From Anaerotignum sp. (GTDB lineage: Bacteria; Bacillota; Clostridia; Lachnospirales; Anaerotignaceae), in contig NZ_JAFUMA010000099.1 in assembly GCF_017483025.1 (NCBI RefSeq), forward strand, positions 1-64,000: DNA of 64,000 nucleotides. Direction: 5' to 3'. The position numbers were made by a program, and so were the translations under genes. The notes under the pieces are model-generated. The model was not told the origin of the DNA. It did not search any database and saw nothing but the letters and a program-made list of their open reading frames with translations. Positions 38,803 to 47,988 of the stretch are shown here, piece by piece; position 1 is the stretch's first letter, and the number at the start of each line of letters is the position of its first letter.

Positions 38803-38838
38803 AAAGGCTAAATCTTTTTCATTTAACGATTTAGCCTT
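38803..38838 (+). terminator. Terminator of asd-dapA-dapB
   Basis: Twelve-base stem AAAGGCTAAATC/GATTTAGCCTTT with a T-run after it. A separate inverted repeat, GCTTAAGAAA/TTTCTTAAGC, lies upstream at 38711-38752 without a T-run. Confidence 0.9.
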
Positions 38839-38896
38839 TTTTCATGTTTTCTCATTTGGATGCACCATGGGGCTCTTTTTATTTGCGGCTCCATAT

Positions 38897-38927
38897 AAAA
38901 AAGCTCTGAGCAAAATTGCCCAGAGCC
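38897..38927 (-). terminator. Terminator of the cobalamin adenosyltransferase gene
   Basis: Stem GCTCTGAGC/GCCCAGAGC at 38903-38927 (one mismatch), with six T on the minus strand. Confidence 0.85.
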
Positions 38928-38936
38928 CCATTTTTA

Positions 38937-39446
38937 TCATGCTCTTCCTTCTTTTTCCAGTACAATCTGGTAAATATTTGCAGCCCTGGAGACCATCCCT
39001 TCGGGAAGGATCGTTCCTGTCAGGATAAAATCCATATATTCCGGTCTCTTATCCACAAGTTCTTCCAGATCTGCTTCCTGCAGATAGCCCTTTTCCACAC
39101 ATTCCAGCACACCATCCAGCAGCAGCATCTCACATTCCCCTGTATCTACGATCTTTTTCGCAAAATTAAAGGCATTCCGAATCTCGCCGGAAAGTTCCTT
39201 GCGGACTGCTTCATCCAAAGCGTCATCATGCACATCCATGCCGGTACGATCCTTTTCAAAACGGAAAATACGAAAATCCGGTTCCATTTTTTTCAGCAAA
39301 GCAATCTCCTTGCTGTTATGATAATCCATAAACTGGATCATCACCACCCGCAGACCTTCGCCAATGGCACGCATCCCGCGCCCCACTGCTACTGCCGTTT
39401 TGCCTTTTCCCTTGCCGTAATAAATCGCTATATGACCTTGTCTCAC
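38937..39446 (-). CDS. cobO: Corrinoid adenosyltransferase (CobO/BtuR family)
   Basis: 169 aa. The P-loop YYGKGKGKTAVAVG at the N terminus defines the CobA/CobO type, which transfers the adenosyl group of ATP to cob(I)alamin. IQFMDYHN and LLLDGVLECVEKG follow the family pattern. GTG start at 39446 with GGAG ten bases upstream. No cobalamin synthesis genes are nearby, so it may serve salvage for B12-dependent enzymes encoded elsewhere. Confidence 0.9.
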   Translation of the reverse strand: MRQGHIAIYYGKGKGKTAVAVGRGMRAIGEGLRVVMIQFMDYHNSKEIALLKKMEPDFRIFRFEKDRTGMDVHDDALDEAVRKELSGEIRNAFNFAKKIVDTGECEMLLLDGVLECVEKGYLQEADLEELVDKRPEYMDFILTGTILPEGMVSRAANIYQIVLEKEGRA

Positions 39447-39470
39447 GTTTCTTTCACTCCTGTTTCTATT

Positions 39471-40145
39471 TCAGGCTTTTTCCTTATCTGTAATCCGGTC
39501 CTCTGTTCCTTCCTGCTCCATTCTGCCGGGAAGCTCAATCTTGGAAACAGAAACCTCATAGGCGACCCTCTCTTCCATGATCTCGCCTATTTTTTTCTGG
39601 TACGTCCGGCTCTGCACACGACCCCACACGCGAATATTGGAGCCAACCTCCAGATTCGCCATATATCTGGCATTTCTCCCCCATGCAATGCAGGGAATGT
39701 AATCAGACTTATTGTAAGCACGATTTACTGCTACCAGGATGTCGGAAATTTCTCTGCCAAAAGGTGTTTTTCGATAAATGGGGGGTTTACAGATAAAACC
39801 GTTAAGGCAGATCTGATTTTCGTTTTTTGTTTCTTCTTCCTCCATCAAACGGATCTCTCTTACGAAAATCGTTAAAACCAGACGATTTTTTTTGCTATTA
39901 TAATTATTATAACTTCTCAGCTGCCCGATGATATCCACCTTCGTGCCCACCTGCAGCAATTCTTTATCGATCAGCCGCTCGGAAACGGTAACAGGCAGGA
40001 TATCTGCCTTATCACTGAGGCGTTCAGAAGAAATCTGAAACGTATAGAAACCTTCGCCATATACCTCATGACTAAAGACACAGCCTTCCACGATCTTACC
40101 GGCAATCAGAACAGTGTTATTTTCCGGCAATCCATCTATTTGCAT
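39471..40145 (-). CDS. SSB-like protein with two OB-folds
   Basis: 224 aa. The sequence holds two SSB-type OB domains. The first spans ~1-105 (NNTVLIAGKIVEG; VGTKVDIIGQLRSYN). The second spans ~110-205 (NQICLNGFICKPPIYRKTPFGREISDILVAVNR; IPCIAWGRNARYMANLEVGSNIRVWGRVQSR). A typical bacterial SSB has one OB-fold plus an acidic tail ending DDDIPF. Here the tail is ITDKEKA, so the usual partner-binding tip is absent. A role as a secondary single-strand DNA-binding protein is inferred. SD GGGGAG. Confidence 0.78.
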   Translation of the reverse strand: MQIDGLPENNTVLIAGKIVEGCVFSHEVYGEGFYTFQISSERLSDKADILPVTVSERLIDKELLQVGTKVDIIGQLRSYNNYNSKKNRLVLTIFVREIRLMEEEETKNENQICLNGFICKPPIYRKTPFGREISDILVAVNRAYNKSDYIPCIAWGRNARYMANLEVGSNIRVWGRVQSRTYQKKIGEIMEERVAYEVSVSKIELPGRMEQEGTEDRITDKEKA

Positions 40146-40279
40146 CTCTTTCTCCCCTTTGCTTCACCAGGGATGGCCCCTGGCAGTGATCCTTCAGTAA
40201 TTCAGTTTATGCGAAAAAACAGCCTTTCAGAATCAACCTTGTCAAGATCCTGCTTTTTGCGCACACCTTAGTCCGTTTC

Positions 40280-40588
40280 TCACTGTTCTGTCAGATTTTT
40301 CCCGTTGCGGAAAATGAATCCAATCTTTACACAGTCGATGGCAACCACCATCGTGTAATCTTTCGTTCTATAAATCATAGGTTCGCCGCCCTTTTTCACA
40401 ACGACAGCATCTACCTTTTTTCCTTCTTTTGTCCAGTAGCAGAGGAAGGTAAAATCCTCATCTTCCCTCACTGCCCATTCAAAGTCGAGCAGAGGTTTCA
40501 CGAAGAAATCCCCATCGCAGCCGAAATAACTGTTGATTCGTTTTCTCGCCTGCTCAAAGTCCATTACTGGTCCTTTTTCTTTTGCCAT
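40280..40588 (-). CDS. Hypothetical protein
   Basis: 102 aa, not recognised. It is mixed alpha/beta with no membrane segment or signal peptide. Conserved-looking features are MDFEQARKRINSYFG, a Trp/Tyr-rich middle (FTFLCYWTKEGKKVDAVVV) and a C-terminal strand pattern. The ATG at 40588 has GGAGG six bases upstream, which supports it as a real gene; an upstream ATG lacks spacing. It stands alone between uvrA and the SSB-like gene. Confidence 0.7.
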   Translation of the reverse strand: MAKEKGPVMDFEQARKRINSYFGCDGDFFVKPLLDFEWAVREDEDFTFLCYWTKEGKKVDAVVVKKGGEPMIYRTKDYTMVVAIDCVKIGFIFRNGKNLTEQ

Positions 40589-40699
40589 AACTTCCTCCAA
40601 AATAACATAATACTTGTTCTTATATGGTACTTACTTTTTTGTCAATTGTCAATAAAAAACTGCCCAGCTCTTGTATGACAGCCTCTCTTTTCTACACGA

Positions 40700-40755
40700 A
40701 AAAAACGTTGCATTTGTAGAAAAACACAGCTTTTTTTACTCATACAACGCTTTTT
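40700..40755 (-). terminator. Terminator of uvrB-uvrA
   Basis: AAAAACGTTG (40701-40710) pairs with CAACGCTTTTT (40745-40755) across a ~34-nt interior that itself contains a T-rich stretch; T-run on the minus strand just after the uvrA stop. Confidence 0.6.
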
Positions 40756-40760
40756 CTTGT

Positions 40761-43592
40761 TTATTTTCTTTCCAGAATACCCTTCAGATATTTTCCCGTA
40801 TAGGATGCGGAAACCTGACAGATCTCCTCGGGCGTGCCGGCTGCCACCAGGGTGCCGCCGCCATCGCCGCCTTCCGGGCCAAGGTCGATGATATAGTCTG
40901 CTGTCTTGATGACATCCAGATTATGCTCGATCACAACGACCGTATTCCCACCTTCTGCCAGTCTCTGCAGGATGTGCACCAGTTTGTGCACGTCCGCCGT
41001 ATGCAGACCTGTGGTAGGCTCGTCCAGGATATACATGGTCTTGCCTGTGCTCTTGCGGCTCAGTTCTGTTGCCAGTTTCACGCGCTGCGCTTCCCCGCCA
41101 GAAAGCGTCGTAGAAGACTGGCCCAGCTGCACATAGGAAAGACCTACATCATACAGCGTCTGCAGCTTGGATTTGATCTTCGGGATGTTTTCAAAGAAAA
41201 CCAACGCTTCTTCCACTGTCATATCCAGCACATCAGAAATGGTCTTGCCTTTGTATTTCACTTCCAGAGTCTCACGGTTATATCTCTTGCCATGGCAGAC
41301 TTCACAGGGCACATAAATATCAGGCAGGAAGTGCATCTCGATCTTCACGATACCATCGCCGGTGCAGGCTTCACATCGTCCGCCTTTTACATTGAAGCTG
41401 AATCTGCCCTTCTGATAGCCTCTGACCTTTGCTTCTGTGGTCTGGGCAAATACATCACGGATCATGTCAAATAAGCCTGTATAAGTCGCAGGGTTGCTTC
41501 TGGGGGTACGTCCGATGGGAGACTGGTCGATGTTGATGACCTTATCCAGTTTTTCCAGCCCCAGCATGTCTTCATGTTTACCAGGGCGGGTCTTTGCACG
41601 GTTCAGGTCTCTTGCCAGTCGTTTATACAAAATCTCATTGATGAGGGAACTCTTACCGCTGCCGCTGACCCCTGTGACACAGGTAAAAAGCCCCAAGGGA
41701 ATTTCCACATCAATATTTTTCAAGTTGTTTTCCGCGGCCCCTTTGATGACCAGTTTATTTTCAGGTGTAAAAGGTCTGCGTTCCTTGGGAATTTCAATGC
41801 GCTTACGTCCGCTCAGGTATGCCCCTGTGACAGAGCGCTCTGTTTTCATAATATCCTGAACGCTGCCTGCTGCTACGATTTCGCCGCCGTCACGGCCCGC
41901 ACCGGGGCCGATATCCACCACAAAATCCGCCGCCAGCATGGTATCTTCGTCATGCTCAACAACGATCAGAGAGTTACCGATATCACGAAGGTGTTTCAAC
42001 GTTGCCAAGAGTTTATCATTATCTCTCTGATGCAGACCGATGCTGGGTTCGTCCAGAATATACACCACACCCACCAGACCGGAACCAATCTGGGTCGCCA
42101 GTCTGATTCGCTGGGCTTCCCCGCCGGAAAGAGTGCCTGCAGTTCGGGAAAGAGTCAGATATTCCAGACCCACATCCATCAGGAAACCAATTCTGGCATG
42201 TATTTCTTTCAGAATACGTTCTGCGATCATATTTTCCCGTTCTGTCAGCTGCAGTTCCGCAAAGAAATTCTGCATCTTGCCAATGGAAAGCTCTGTCACC
42301 TCGGAAATATTTTTGCCGCCAATGGTGATGGCAAGCACCTCAGGACGCAGTCTTCTGCCGTGGCAATCAGGACATTCGATATTCGTCATAAATTCTTCGA
42401 ATTCCGCCCGCATGGTTTCGGAAGTCTCGTTATATCTGCGCTGCAGGGTATTGATGATCCCCTCGAAATCATAATCGTAAGTACCTGTACCACGATAATT
42501 GGTATAGGTGATACGCAGCTTTTCATTGGAACCATAGAAAATGATATCCTTGATTTTTCTGGGCAATTCCTTAAAAGGTGTATCCAGAGAAAATGCATAT
42601 TTTTCCGCCAGCGCATCGAACAGCACCTTGCTCATGCTGCCCTTGGCATTGACGGAATTATATCCGGGTGCCGCAATTGCCCCCTGATTGATGCTCAGGT
42701 TTTCATTGGGCACGATCAGCTGTTCATCGAATTTCATCTGCATCCCCAGACCCGTACAGGTAGGACAGGCACCGCTGGGGTTATTGAAAGAAAACATTCT
42801 GGGTTCGATCTCCATCAGGTCTACGCCGCAGTCAGGGCAGGAAAAGCTCTGGCTGAACATCAGTTCATCTTCCCCCTGATTCACGTCTACGATGAGCAGA
42901 CCGCCGCTGAGGGCGGAAGCCGTTTCGATGGATTCCGTCAGGCGCATCTGCATTCCTTCCTTTACCATCAATCTATCCACAACGATTTCGATATTATGTT
43001 TTTTGTTTTTTTCCAGTTCGATTTTTTCAGACAGTTCATACATGATGCCGTCCACACGAACACGGACATAACCGCTCTTTTTGGCGTCTTCCAGCAGTTT
43101 TACATGCTCGCCTTTTCTGCCGCGCACCACAGGCGCCAGAAGCTGTAGCTTCGTCCGTTCGGGCAATTCCATGATACGGTCAACGATTTGGTCGATGGTC
43201 TGTTTTTTGATCTCCTTGCCGCATTTGGGGCAGTGAGGGATACCAATTCTGGCATACAACAGACGCAGGTAATCGTAAATTTCCGTTACTGTACCTACCG
43301 TGGAACGGGGGTTATGACTGGTGGTTTTCTGGTCGATGGAGATGGCAGGAGAAAGGCCTTCGATCAGGTCTACATCAGGCTTTTCCATCTGGCCCAGGAA
43401 CTGTCTTGCATAGGAAGAAAGAGACTCCACATAGCGTCTCTGCCCTTCTGCATATATGGTATCAAAGGCAAGGGAGCTTTTGCCGCTGCCGCTGACGCCC
43501 GTAAAGACTACCAGCTGGTCTCTGGGGATAGTCAGGTCGATATTCTGCAGGTTATGCTCTCTGGCCCCTTTAATTACAATTTTATCCTTCAT
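40761..43592 (-). CDS. uvrA: Excinuclease ABC subunit A
   Basis: 943 aa, normal length. Damage-recognition ATPase of nucleotide excision repair with two ABC ATPase modules. Walker A motifs are [13 protein letters not shown] (~30) and [13 protein letters not shown] (~640). ABC signatures LSGGEAQRI and LSGGEAQRV are present. Zinc modules carry CPKCG, CPDCG, CPTCTG, CEACTG and CEVCHG. ATG with GAGGAGG, which lies directly beside the hairpin array that separates it from uvrB. Confidence 0.98.
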   Translation of the reverse strand: MKDKIVIKGAREHNLQNIDLTIPRDQLVVFTGVSGSGKSSLAFDTIYAEGQRRYVESLSSYARQFLGQMEKPDVDLIEGLSPAISIDQKTTSHNPRSTVGTVTEIYDYLRLLYARIGIPHCPKCGKEIKKQTIDQIVDRIMELPERTKLQLLAPVVRGRKGEHVKLLEDAKKSGYVRVRVDGIMYELSEKIELEKNKKHNIEIVVDRLMVKEGMQMRLTESIETASALSGGLLIVDVNQGEDELMFSQSFSCPDCGVDLMEIEPRMFSFNNPSGACPTCTGLGMQMKFDEQLIVPNENLSINQGAIAAPGYNSVNAKGSMSKVLFDALAEKYAFSLDTPFKELPRKIKDIIFYGSNEKLRITYTNYRGTGTYDYDFEGIINTLQRRYNETSETMRAEFEEFMTNIECPDCHGRRLRPEVLAITIGGKNISEVTELSIGKMQNFFAELQLTERENMIAERILKEIHARIGFLMDVGLEYLTLSRTAGTLSGGEAQRIRLATQIGSGLVGVVYILDEPSIGLHQRDNDKLLATLKHLRDIGNSLIVVEHDEDTMLAADFVVDIGPGAGRDGGEIVAAGSVQDIMKTERSVTGAYLSGRKRIEIPKERRPFTPENKLVIKGAAENNLKNIDVEIPLGLFTCVTGVSGSGKSSLINEILYKRLARDLNRAKTRPGKHEDMLGLEKLDKVINIDQSPIGRTPRSNPATYTGLFDMIRDVFAQTTEAKVRGYQKGRFSFNVKGGRCEACTGDGIVKIEMHFLPDIYVPCEVCHGKRYNRETLEVKYKGKTISDVLDMTVEEALVFFENIPKIKSKLQTLYDVGLSYVQLGQSSTTLSGGEAQRVKLATELSRKSTGKTMYILDEPTTGLHTADVHKLVHILQRLAEGGNTVVVIEHNLDVIKTADYIIDLGPEGGDGGGTLVAAGTPEEICQVSASYTGKYLKGILERK

Positions 43593-43607
43593 ATTTACCT
43601 CCTCTTC

Positions 43608-43743
43608 GGGGGACTCTGTCCCCTCTCGACCCCTGCGAGGGGGTCACCCCCTCGACCCGACACGCAGAAGCATGTATATGCTTCTGCAAACGAGGGTCCA
43701 GGGAAATCATTTCCCTGGTGGGAGTTTGAGGGCAAAGCCCTCA
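43608..43743. repeat. Array of five hairpins between uvrB and uvrA
   Basis: Five palindromes in 136 bp: GGGA/TCCC (43610-43622); CGAGGGGG/CCCCCTCG with a 3-nt loop (43636-43654); GCAGAAGCAT/ATGCTTCTGC with a 4-nt loop (43664-43687); CCAGGGAAA/TTTCCCTGG with a 3-nt loop (43698-43718); TGAGGGC/GCCCTCA with a 3-nt loop (43727-43743), the last overlapping the uvrB stop. None is followed by a T-run. TCGACCC occurs twice (43626-43632, 43652-43658). Much more GC-rich than neighbouring spacers. Resembles a dispersed palindromic repeat. Confidence 0.8.
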
Positions 43744-45714
43744 TATCAATTTTTTCAGTTCCAATATCTTATCACGCAGTTCTGCCGCCCGCTCAAATTG
43801 CAGCTCCATAGCGGCCTGCTTCATTTCTTTATCCAGTTTTTTGATGAGCTTGTTCAGTTCTTCCACGCTCATAGATTCGGGGTCTTTTTCCAGACCGAAT
43901 TTCTGTTTTTCCGTTGCCGCTTTTGTGATCTGGATGACATCATGGACCTTCTTCTTGATGGTCTGAGGAATGATACCATGCTGCTCATTATAGGCCTCCT
44001 GAATGGCACGACGGCGGTTGGTTTCGGTGATGGCTTTATCCATACTTTCCGTCATCACATCCGCATACATGATAACACGACCATTGGCGTTTCTAGCCGC
44101 ACGGCCTACCGTCTGGATGAGGGATGTTTCGGAACGGAGGAAGCCCTCCTTATCCGCATCCAGAATCGCCACAAGGCTGACCTCTGGAATATCCAGACCT
44201 TCTCGCAAAAGGTTGATACCAACCAATACATCAAATACATCCATACGCAGATCGCGAATGATTTCCAGTCGTTCCAGCGTATCAATATCGGAATGCAGAT
44301 AGCGCACACGGACGCCCGCTTCGCGAAGATAATCCGTCAGGCGCTCCGCCATTTTTTTGGTCAGTGTGGTCACAAGGACTTTGTCCCCCGCTTCTGTTGT
44401 CTTTCTGACCTCCATCAGCAGGTCATCGATCTGCCCATGGATGGGGCGCACAGAAATTTCAGGATCAAGGAGCCCAGTGGGGCGAATGATCTGTTCTGCT
44501 GTCTGTTCAGAATGTTCCTTCTCATAGACGGAAGGTGTCGCAGAAACGAACAGCAACTGGTTGATCTTGCTTTCAAATTCTGTAAATTTCAGAGGACGGT
44601 TATCCAACGCAGAGGGCAGACGGAAACCATATTCCACCAGAGTAGTCTTTCTGGAGCGGTCGCCTTCATACATCCCGCGAATCTGAGGGATGGAAACATG
44701 GGATTCGTCCGCAATGATAAGGAAATCATCGGGGAAGAAATCGATCAGTGTAAAAGGTGTACTGCCCTCTTCTCGCAAGGAAAGGTGACGGGAATAGTTT
44801 TCAATGCCCGTGCAGAAGCCCATTTCCTTCAGCATCTCCACATCGTAATTGGTGCGCTGTTCCAATCTTTGGGCTTCCAAAAGCTTGTCCTCCCGTTTCA
44901 GTTCCGCCAGTCGCACTTCTAATTCTGCCTCAATACGTTCGATAGCAATTTTCATTTTATCGGGAGCAGTTACATAATGGGACGCAGGGAAAATGGAAAT
45001 ATGATTTCTTGTGCCCATGATTTCACCTGTCAGCAAATCGATTTCCGTGATACGGTCGATTTCATCACCAAAAAATTCCACGCGGACCGCATGTTCCGAA
45101 GAGCCAATAGGAAAAATTTCCACCACATCGCCACGAACACGGAAGGTACCACGTTCAAAATTCATGTCATTTCTATCATATTGCATTTCGATCAAAGCAC
45201 GCAGCACTTCATCCCTGTCCTTTTCCATGCCGGGACGTAGAGAAAGCATCATGCCATAGTATTCCTCCGGATCGCCCAGACCATAAATACAGGATACACT
45301 GGCAACGACAATAACATCTTCCCGCTCCACCAATGCCGCTGTGGCAGAATGGCGCAGCTTGTCGATCTCGTCATTAACAGAAGAATCCTTTTCGATATAA
45401 GTGTCCGTACTGGGCACATAGGCTTCGGGCTGATAGTAATCGTAATAGGATACGAAATATTCCACAGCATTTTCCGGAAAAAATTCTTTCAATTCATTAT
45501 ATAACTGAGCCGCCAGGGTCTTGTTATGGGCAATGACCAGTGTTGGTTTCTGCAGCTTCTGAATCACATTTGCCATGGTGAAGGTCTTGCCGGAACCTGT
45601 CACCCCCAGCAACGTTTGAAATTTCATTCCATTTTGAAAGCCTTCTGCCAGGGTATCGATTGCCTGAGGCTGATCCCCTGTAGGCTGATAGCTCGAATGC
45701 ATCTTAAATTCCAT
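43741..45714 (-). CDS. uvrB: Excinuclease ABC subunit B
   Basis: 657 aa. DNA-damage-verifying helicase-like subunit. Walker [14 protein letters not shown] (~residue 35), the beta-hairpin region ([22 protein letters not shown]), DESHVS, helicase motifs [15 protein letters not shown] and QTVGRAARN, and a C-terminal UVR motif ([22 protein letters not shown]). The ATG at 45714 matches family alignments though the SD (GGGAGG) is 12 nt away. An out-of-frame ATG lies between. Confidence 0.98.
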   Translation of the reverse strand: MEFKMHSSYQPTGDQPQAIDTLAEGFQNGMKFQTLLGVTGSGKTFTMANVIQKLQKPTLVIAHNKTLAAQLYNELKEFFPENAVEYFVSYYDYYQPEAYVPSTDTYIEKDSSVNDEIDKLRHSATAALVEREDVIVVASVSCIYGLGDPEEYYGMMLSLRPGMEKDRDEVLRALIEMQYDRNDMNFERGTFRVRGDVVEIFPIGSSEHAVRVEFFGDEIDRITEIDLLTGEIMGTRNHISIFPASHYVTAPDKMKIAIERIEAELEVRLAELKREDKLLEAQRLEQRTNYDVEMLKEMGFCTGIENYSRHLSLREEGSTPFTLIDFFPDDFLIIADESHVSIPQIRGMYEGDRSRKTTLVEYGFRLPSALDNRPLKFTEFESKINQLLFVSATPSVYEKEHSEQTAEQIIRPTGLLDPEISVRPIHGQIDDLLMEVRKTTEAGDKVLVTTLTKKMAERLTDYLREAGVRVRYLHSDIDTLERLEIIRDLRMDVFDVLVGINLLREGLDIPEVSLVAILDADKEGFLRSETSLIQTVGRAARNANGRVIMYADVMTESMDKAITETNRRRAIQEAYNEQHGIIPQTIKKKVHDVIQITKAATEKQKFGLEKDPESMSVEELNKLIKKLDKEMKQAAMELQFERAAELRDKILELKKLI

Positions 45715-45756
45715 TTTTCCATTTCACCTCCCATAAACCTTTCAAATCATTTCAAG

Positions 45757-45785
45757 ATTATATCATAGAAAAATAATATTGTATA
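45757..45785 (-). promoter_or_regulatory. Likely promoter of uvrB-uvrA
   Basis: On the minus strand: TATACA (45780-45785), a 17-nt spacer and perfect TATAAT (45757-45762). No SOS/LexA-type box (GAAC-n4-GTTC) was seen around it. Confidence 0.55.
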
Positions 45786-45840
45786 GCGAACACGCAAAAT
45801 TTCCAAACATTTGTTCTGTTTTTTCATAGATTTAGGCAAT

Positions 45841-45885
45841 AAAAAAACGCCCTTCCAACATTTGAAACTATTGGAACAGCGTTTC
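45841..45885 (-). terminator. Terminator of the tct operon
   Basis: Imperfect stem AAACGCCCTTCCAA/TTGGAACAGCGTTT with a 12-nt loop directly after the tctA stop, with seven T on the minus strand. Confidence 0.8.
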
Positions 45886-45893
45886 TTTTTTAC

Positions 45894-47396
45894 TTACATT
45901 GTTTTTGCATCGCGGCGGGCACGCCAGTTTTTATATGCTTTTGTTTGAGTCGCGAACATAATGATAATCAGCGCCAGCAGCACAATGGAAATGGGGCTGT
46001 GGAACATGCTCAGAATCATACCGCCGATGGAATTATGCAGCATAACGCCGCGGCGGAAGTTTTCTTCCAGCAGACCGGACAAAATAATACCCAGTACGCA
46101 GGGCGCAACAGGATAATCGAATCGTTTCATAAAATAACCCAGGATACCGAAGCCAAACATCCAGAACACATCAAACAGGCTGTTTTTGATAGCAAAGGAA
46201 CCTACTGCAGACAGAATGAAGATCAGAGGCAGCAGGATGGCTTTGGGAATCTCTACGATCTTTGTGAAAAGTTTTACCCCCGTCAGGCCGAAAACAACCA
46301 GGAAAAGCGCTGCCAGAACCAGACAGCTGACGATCAGATAGAACAGGTCAGGAGATGTCGTCATCAGATTAGGGCCGGGTTTCAGGCCATGGATCATCAG
46401 AGCCGCCAGCAAGACTGCCGTAACAGAGTCACCAGGAATACCCAAGGTCAACATAGGAATGAATGCGCCGCCAATGGCCGCATTATTGGCTGTTTCCGGT
46501 GCCACCAGGCCTTCTACAGCGCCTTCACCGAAAGGAACTTCAGGATTTTTCACCGTACGTTTCGCTGTATCATAAGAAAGCAGTGCCGCCACATCGCCGC
46601 CTGCGCCGGGCAATGCACCGACCAGAACGCCGATCACAGAAGAACGCAGGGTCAGACCAAAATATTTTTTCGCTGTGCTGAAGGAAGGCAAAATTTTGTC
46701 TACCTTCTGTTTGACCATTGCTACATCTTTTTTCGTGATCTGGATCAGCGCTTCCGATACACCAAACAGACCGATCATAGCAACAACATAGTCAACACCA
46801 GTATGCAGATAAACAAGACCAAAGGTAAATCGAGGTGTGGCTGTCATGGAGTCCATGCCAACAGTGCCCAGAAGCACACCCAGCGCTGCTGCCAAAAGGC
46901 CACGGAACAGAGATTTGCAGCCCAGACTGCCTACCATCATCATACCCATGAAACCCAAAAGCAGATAATCTACAGAAGAAAATTTCAGGGCAAATTTAGA
47001 AATGATAGGTGCAAACAACGCCAGCACCAGAATACCGATCAATGTACCATAAACAGACTGGGTCGTCGCGATACCCATTGCTTCGCCGGCCTTCCCTTTC
47101 TGCGCCATCGGGTAGCCATCCAATGCTGTTGCAACTGCCGCAGGCGCACCCGGAATATTCAGCAGGATAGCCGAACGGGAACCGCCATAAACGGCACCAA
47201 CGAAAATACCGATCATCAGTGCCAGCGCCGCATGGGTCTCCCAACCAAAGGTAAAGGACACCAGCAGGGATACTGCCATGGTTGCAGACAGACCAGGGAT
47301 CGCCCCTACATAGACCCCCGCAAAACAACCCAGAGCCACGTATAAAATCAGGATAGGTTCCTGAAAAGGAATCAGTAAATATTGTAACGCTTCCAA
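45894..47396 (-). CDS. tctA: Tripartite tricarboxylate transporter, large permease TctA
   Basis: 500 aa, about 11-12 membrane helices. The TctA signature GAIPGLSATMAVSLLVSFTFG is near residue 32, and GGDVAALLSYDTAKR and LGIPGDSVTAVLLAAL follow. It uses an ion gradient to import the carboxylate delivered by TctC. Start is TTG at 47396, 7 nt after GGAGG. The substrate is not predictable (citrate, other tricarboxylates or aromatic acids). Confidence 0.95.
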   Translation of the reverse strand: MEALQYLLIPFQEPILILYVALGCFAGVYVGAIPGLSATMAVSLLVSFTFGWETHAALALMIGIFVGAVYGGSRSAILLNIPGAPAAVATALDGYPMAQKGKAGEAMGIATTQSVYGTLIGILVLALFAPIISKFALKFSSVDYLLLGFMGMMMVGSLGCKSLFRGLLAAALGVLLGTVGMDSMTATPRFTFGLVYLHTGVDYVVAMIGLFGVSEALIQITKKDVAMVKQKVDKILPSFSTAKKYFGLTLRSSVIGVLVGALPGAGGDVAALLSYDTAKRTVKNPEVPFGEGAVEGLVAPETANNAAIGGAFIPMLTLGIPGDSVTAVLLAALMIHGLKPGPNLMTTSPDLFYLIVSCLVLAALFLVVFGLTGVKLFTKIVEIPKAILLPLIFILSAVGSFAIKNSLFDVFWMFGFGILGYFMKRFDYPVAPCVLGIILSGLLEENFRRGVMLHNSIGGMILSMFHSPISIVLLALIIIMFATQTKAYKNWRARRDAKTM

Positions 47397-47410
47397 ACTT
47401 TCACCTCCAA

Positions 47411-47917
47411 TCAGGGCAAAACAACACTGAATAGCACTTTAAACACCAGATAGATGAATACCATACACAATGCTGTCCAGCATACATTTTTGAAAAAATT
47501 GCCTCGCCCCAAATATGTCATAATCGCCCACAGAAACACAGGCGTTGCCAGCATAAAGCCAAGCTTGAAATACAATGCAGCGCAATAAACGACTACCATT
47601 GCCAATACCACCAGGATATCTGCATTGAATAAATATTTCGCCACATTTTTCACCGCTGCCGCAAAAGGCTGCCCGCTGTTCGCGGATTTTTTATTTCGAT
47701 CAAAAATCAAAATCAAAATTGCAAAAAGATCGATCAGGACGCTGCAAAATAAAGGCACCGCGCCATAGGAAGATGCTCCCGGCGCCTGCTGATACAGCTT
47801 GACTGCCTGCCAGGTGAAAAACAAACCGATCAACAGCAGAAATACTGCAAATCCCTTTTCTCCGGGCTGGTAGGGCGCCTGCTCATCCGGTCGAATGGTT
47901 TTCTTTTCTTCATCCAT
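47411..47917 (-). CDS. tctB: Tripartite tricarboxylate transporter, small permease TctB
   Basis: 168 aa with four predicted membrane helices and a cytoplasmic charged N terminus (MDEEKKTIRPDEQ). TctB proteins are weakly conserved; position between tctC and tctA supports the call. GGAGG is 11 nt upstream of the ATG. Confidence 0.88.
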   Translation of the reverse strand: MDEEKKTIRPDEQAPYQPGEKGFAVFLLLIGLFFTWQAVKLYQQAPGASSYGAVPLFCSVLIDLFAILILIFDRNKKSANSGQPFAAAVKNVAKYLFNADILVVLAMVVVYCAALYFKLGFMLATPVFLWAIMTYLGRGNFFKNVCWTALCMVFIYLVFKVLFSVVLP

Positions 47918-47944
47918 AAATACTCAAACCTCCAGGAGAAAACG

Positions 47945-47974
47945 AAAAAGCTGCCTTTGAAAAAGCAGCTTTTT
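47945..47974 (-). terminator. Stem-loop between tctC and tctB
   Basis: Perfect ten-base stem AAAAAGCTGC/GCAGCTTTTT with a ten-base loop in the tctC-tctB gap. As a leaky terminator or 3' stabiliser it would favour high levels of the binding protein over the permeases. Confidence 0.75.
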
Positions 47975-47988
47975 CGCAGCTATCATTA

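Noticed and set aside
40167..40184. CCAGGG/CCCTGG hairpin upstream of the SSB-like gene
   Set aside because: Short stem with no T-run or link to a start; the neighbouring gap is small and shows nothing else.
41574..43148. Plus-strand open frame antisense to uvrA
   Set aside because: No SD or motif; the opposite strand encodes an intact uvrA.
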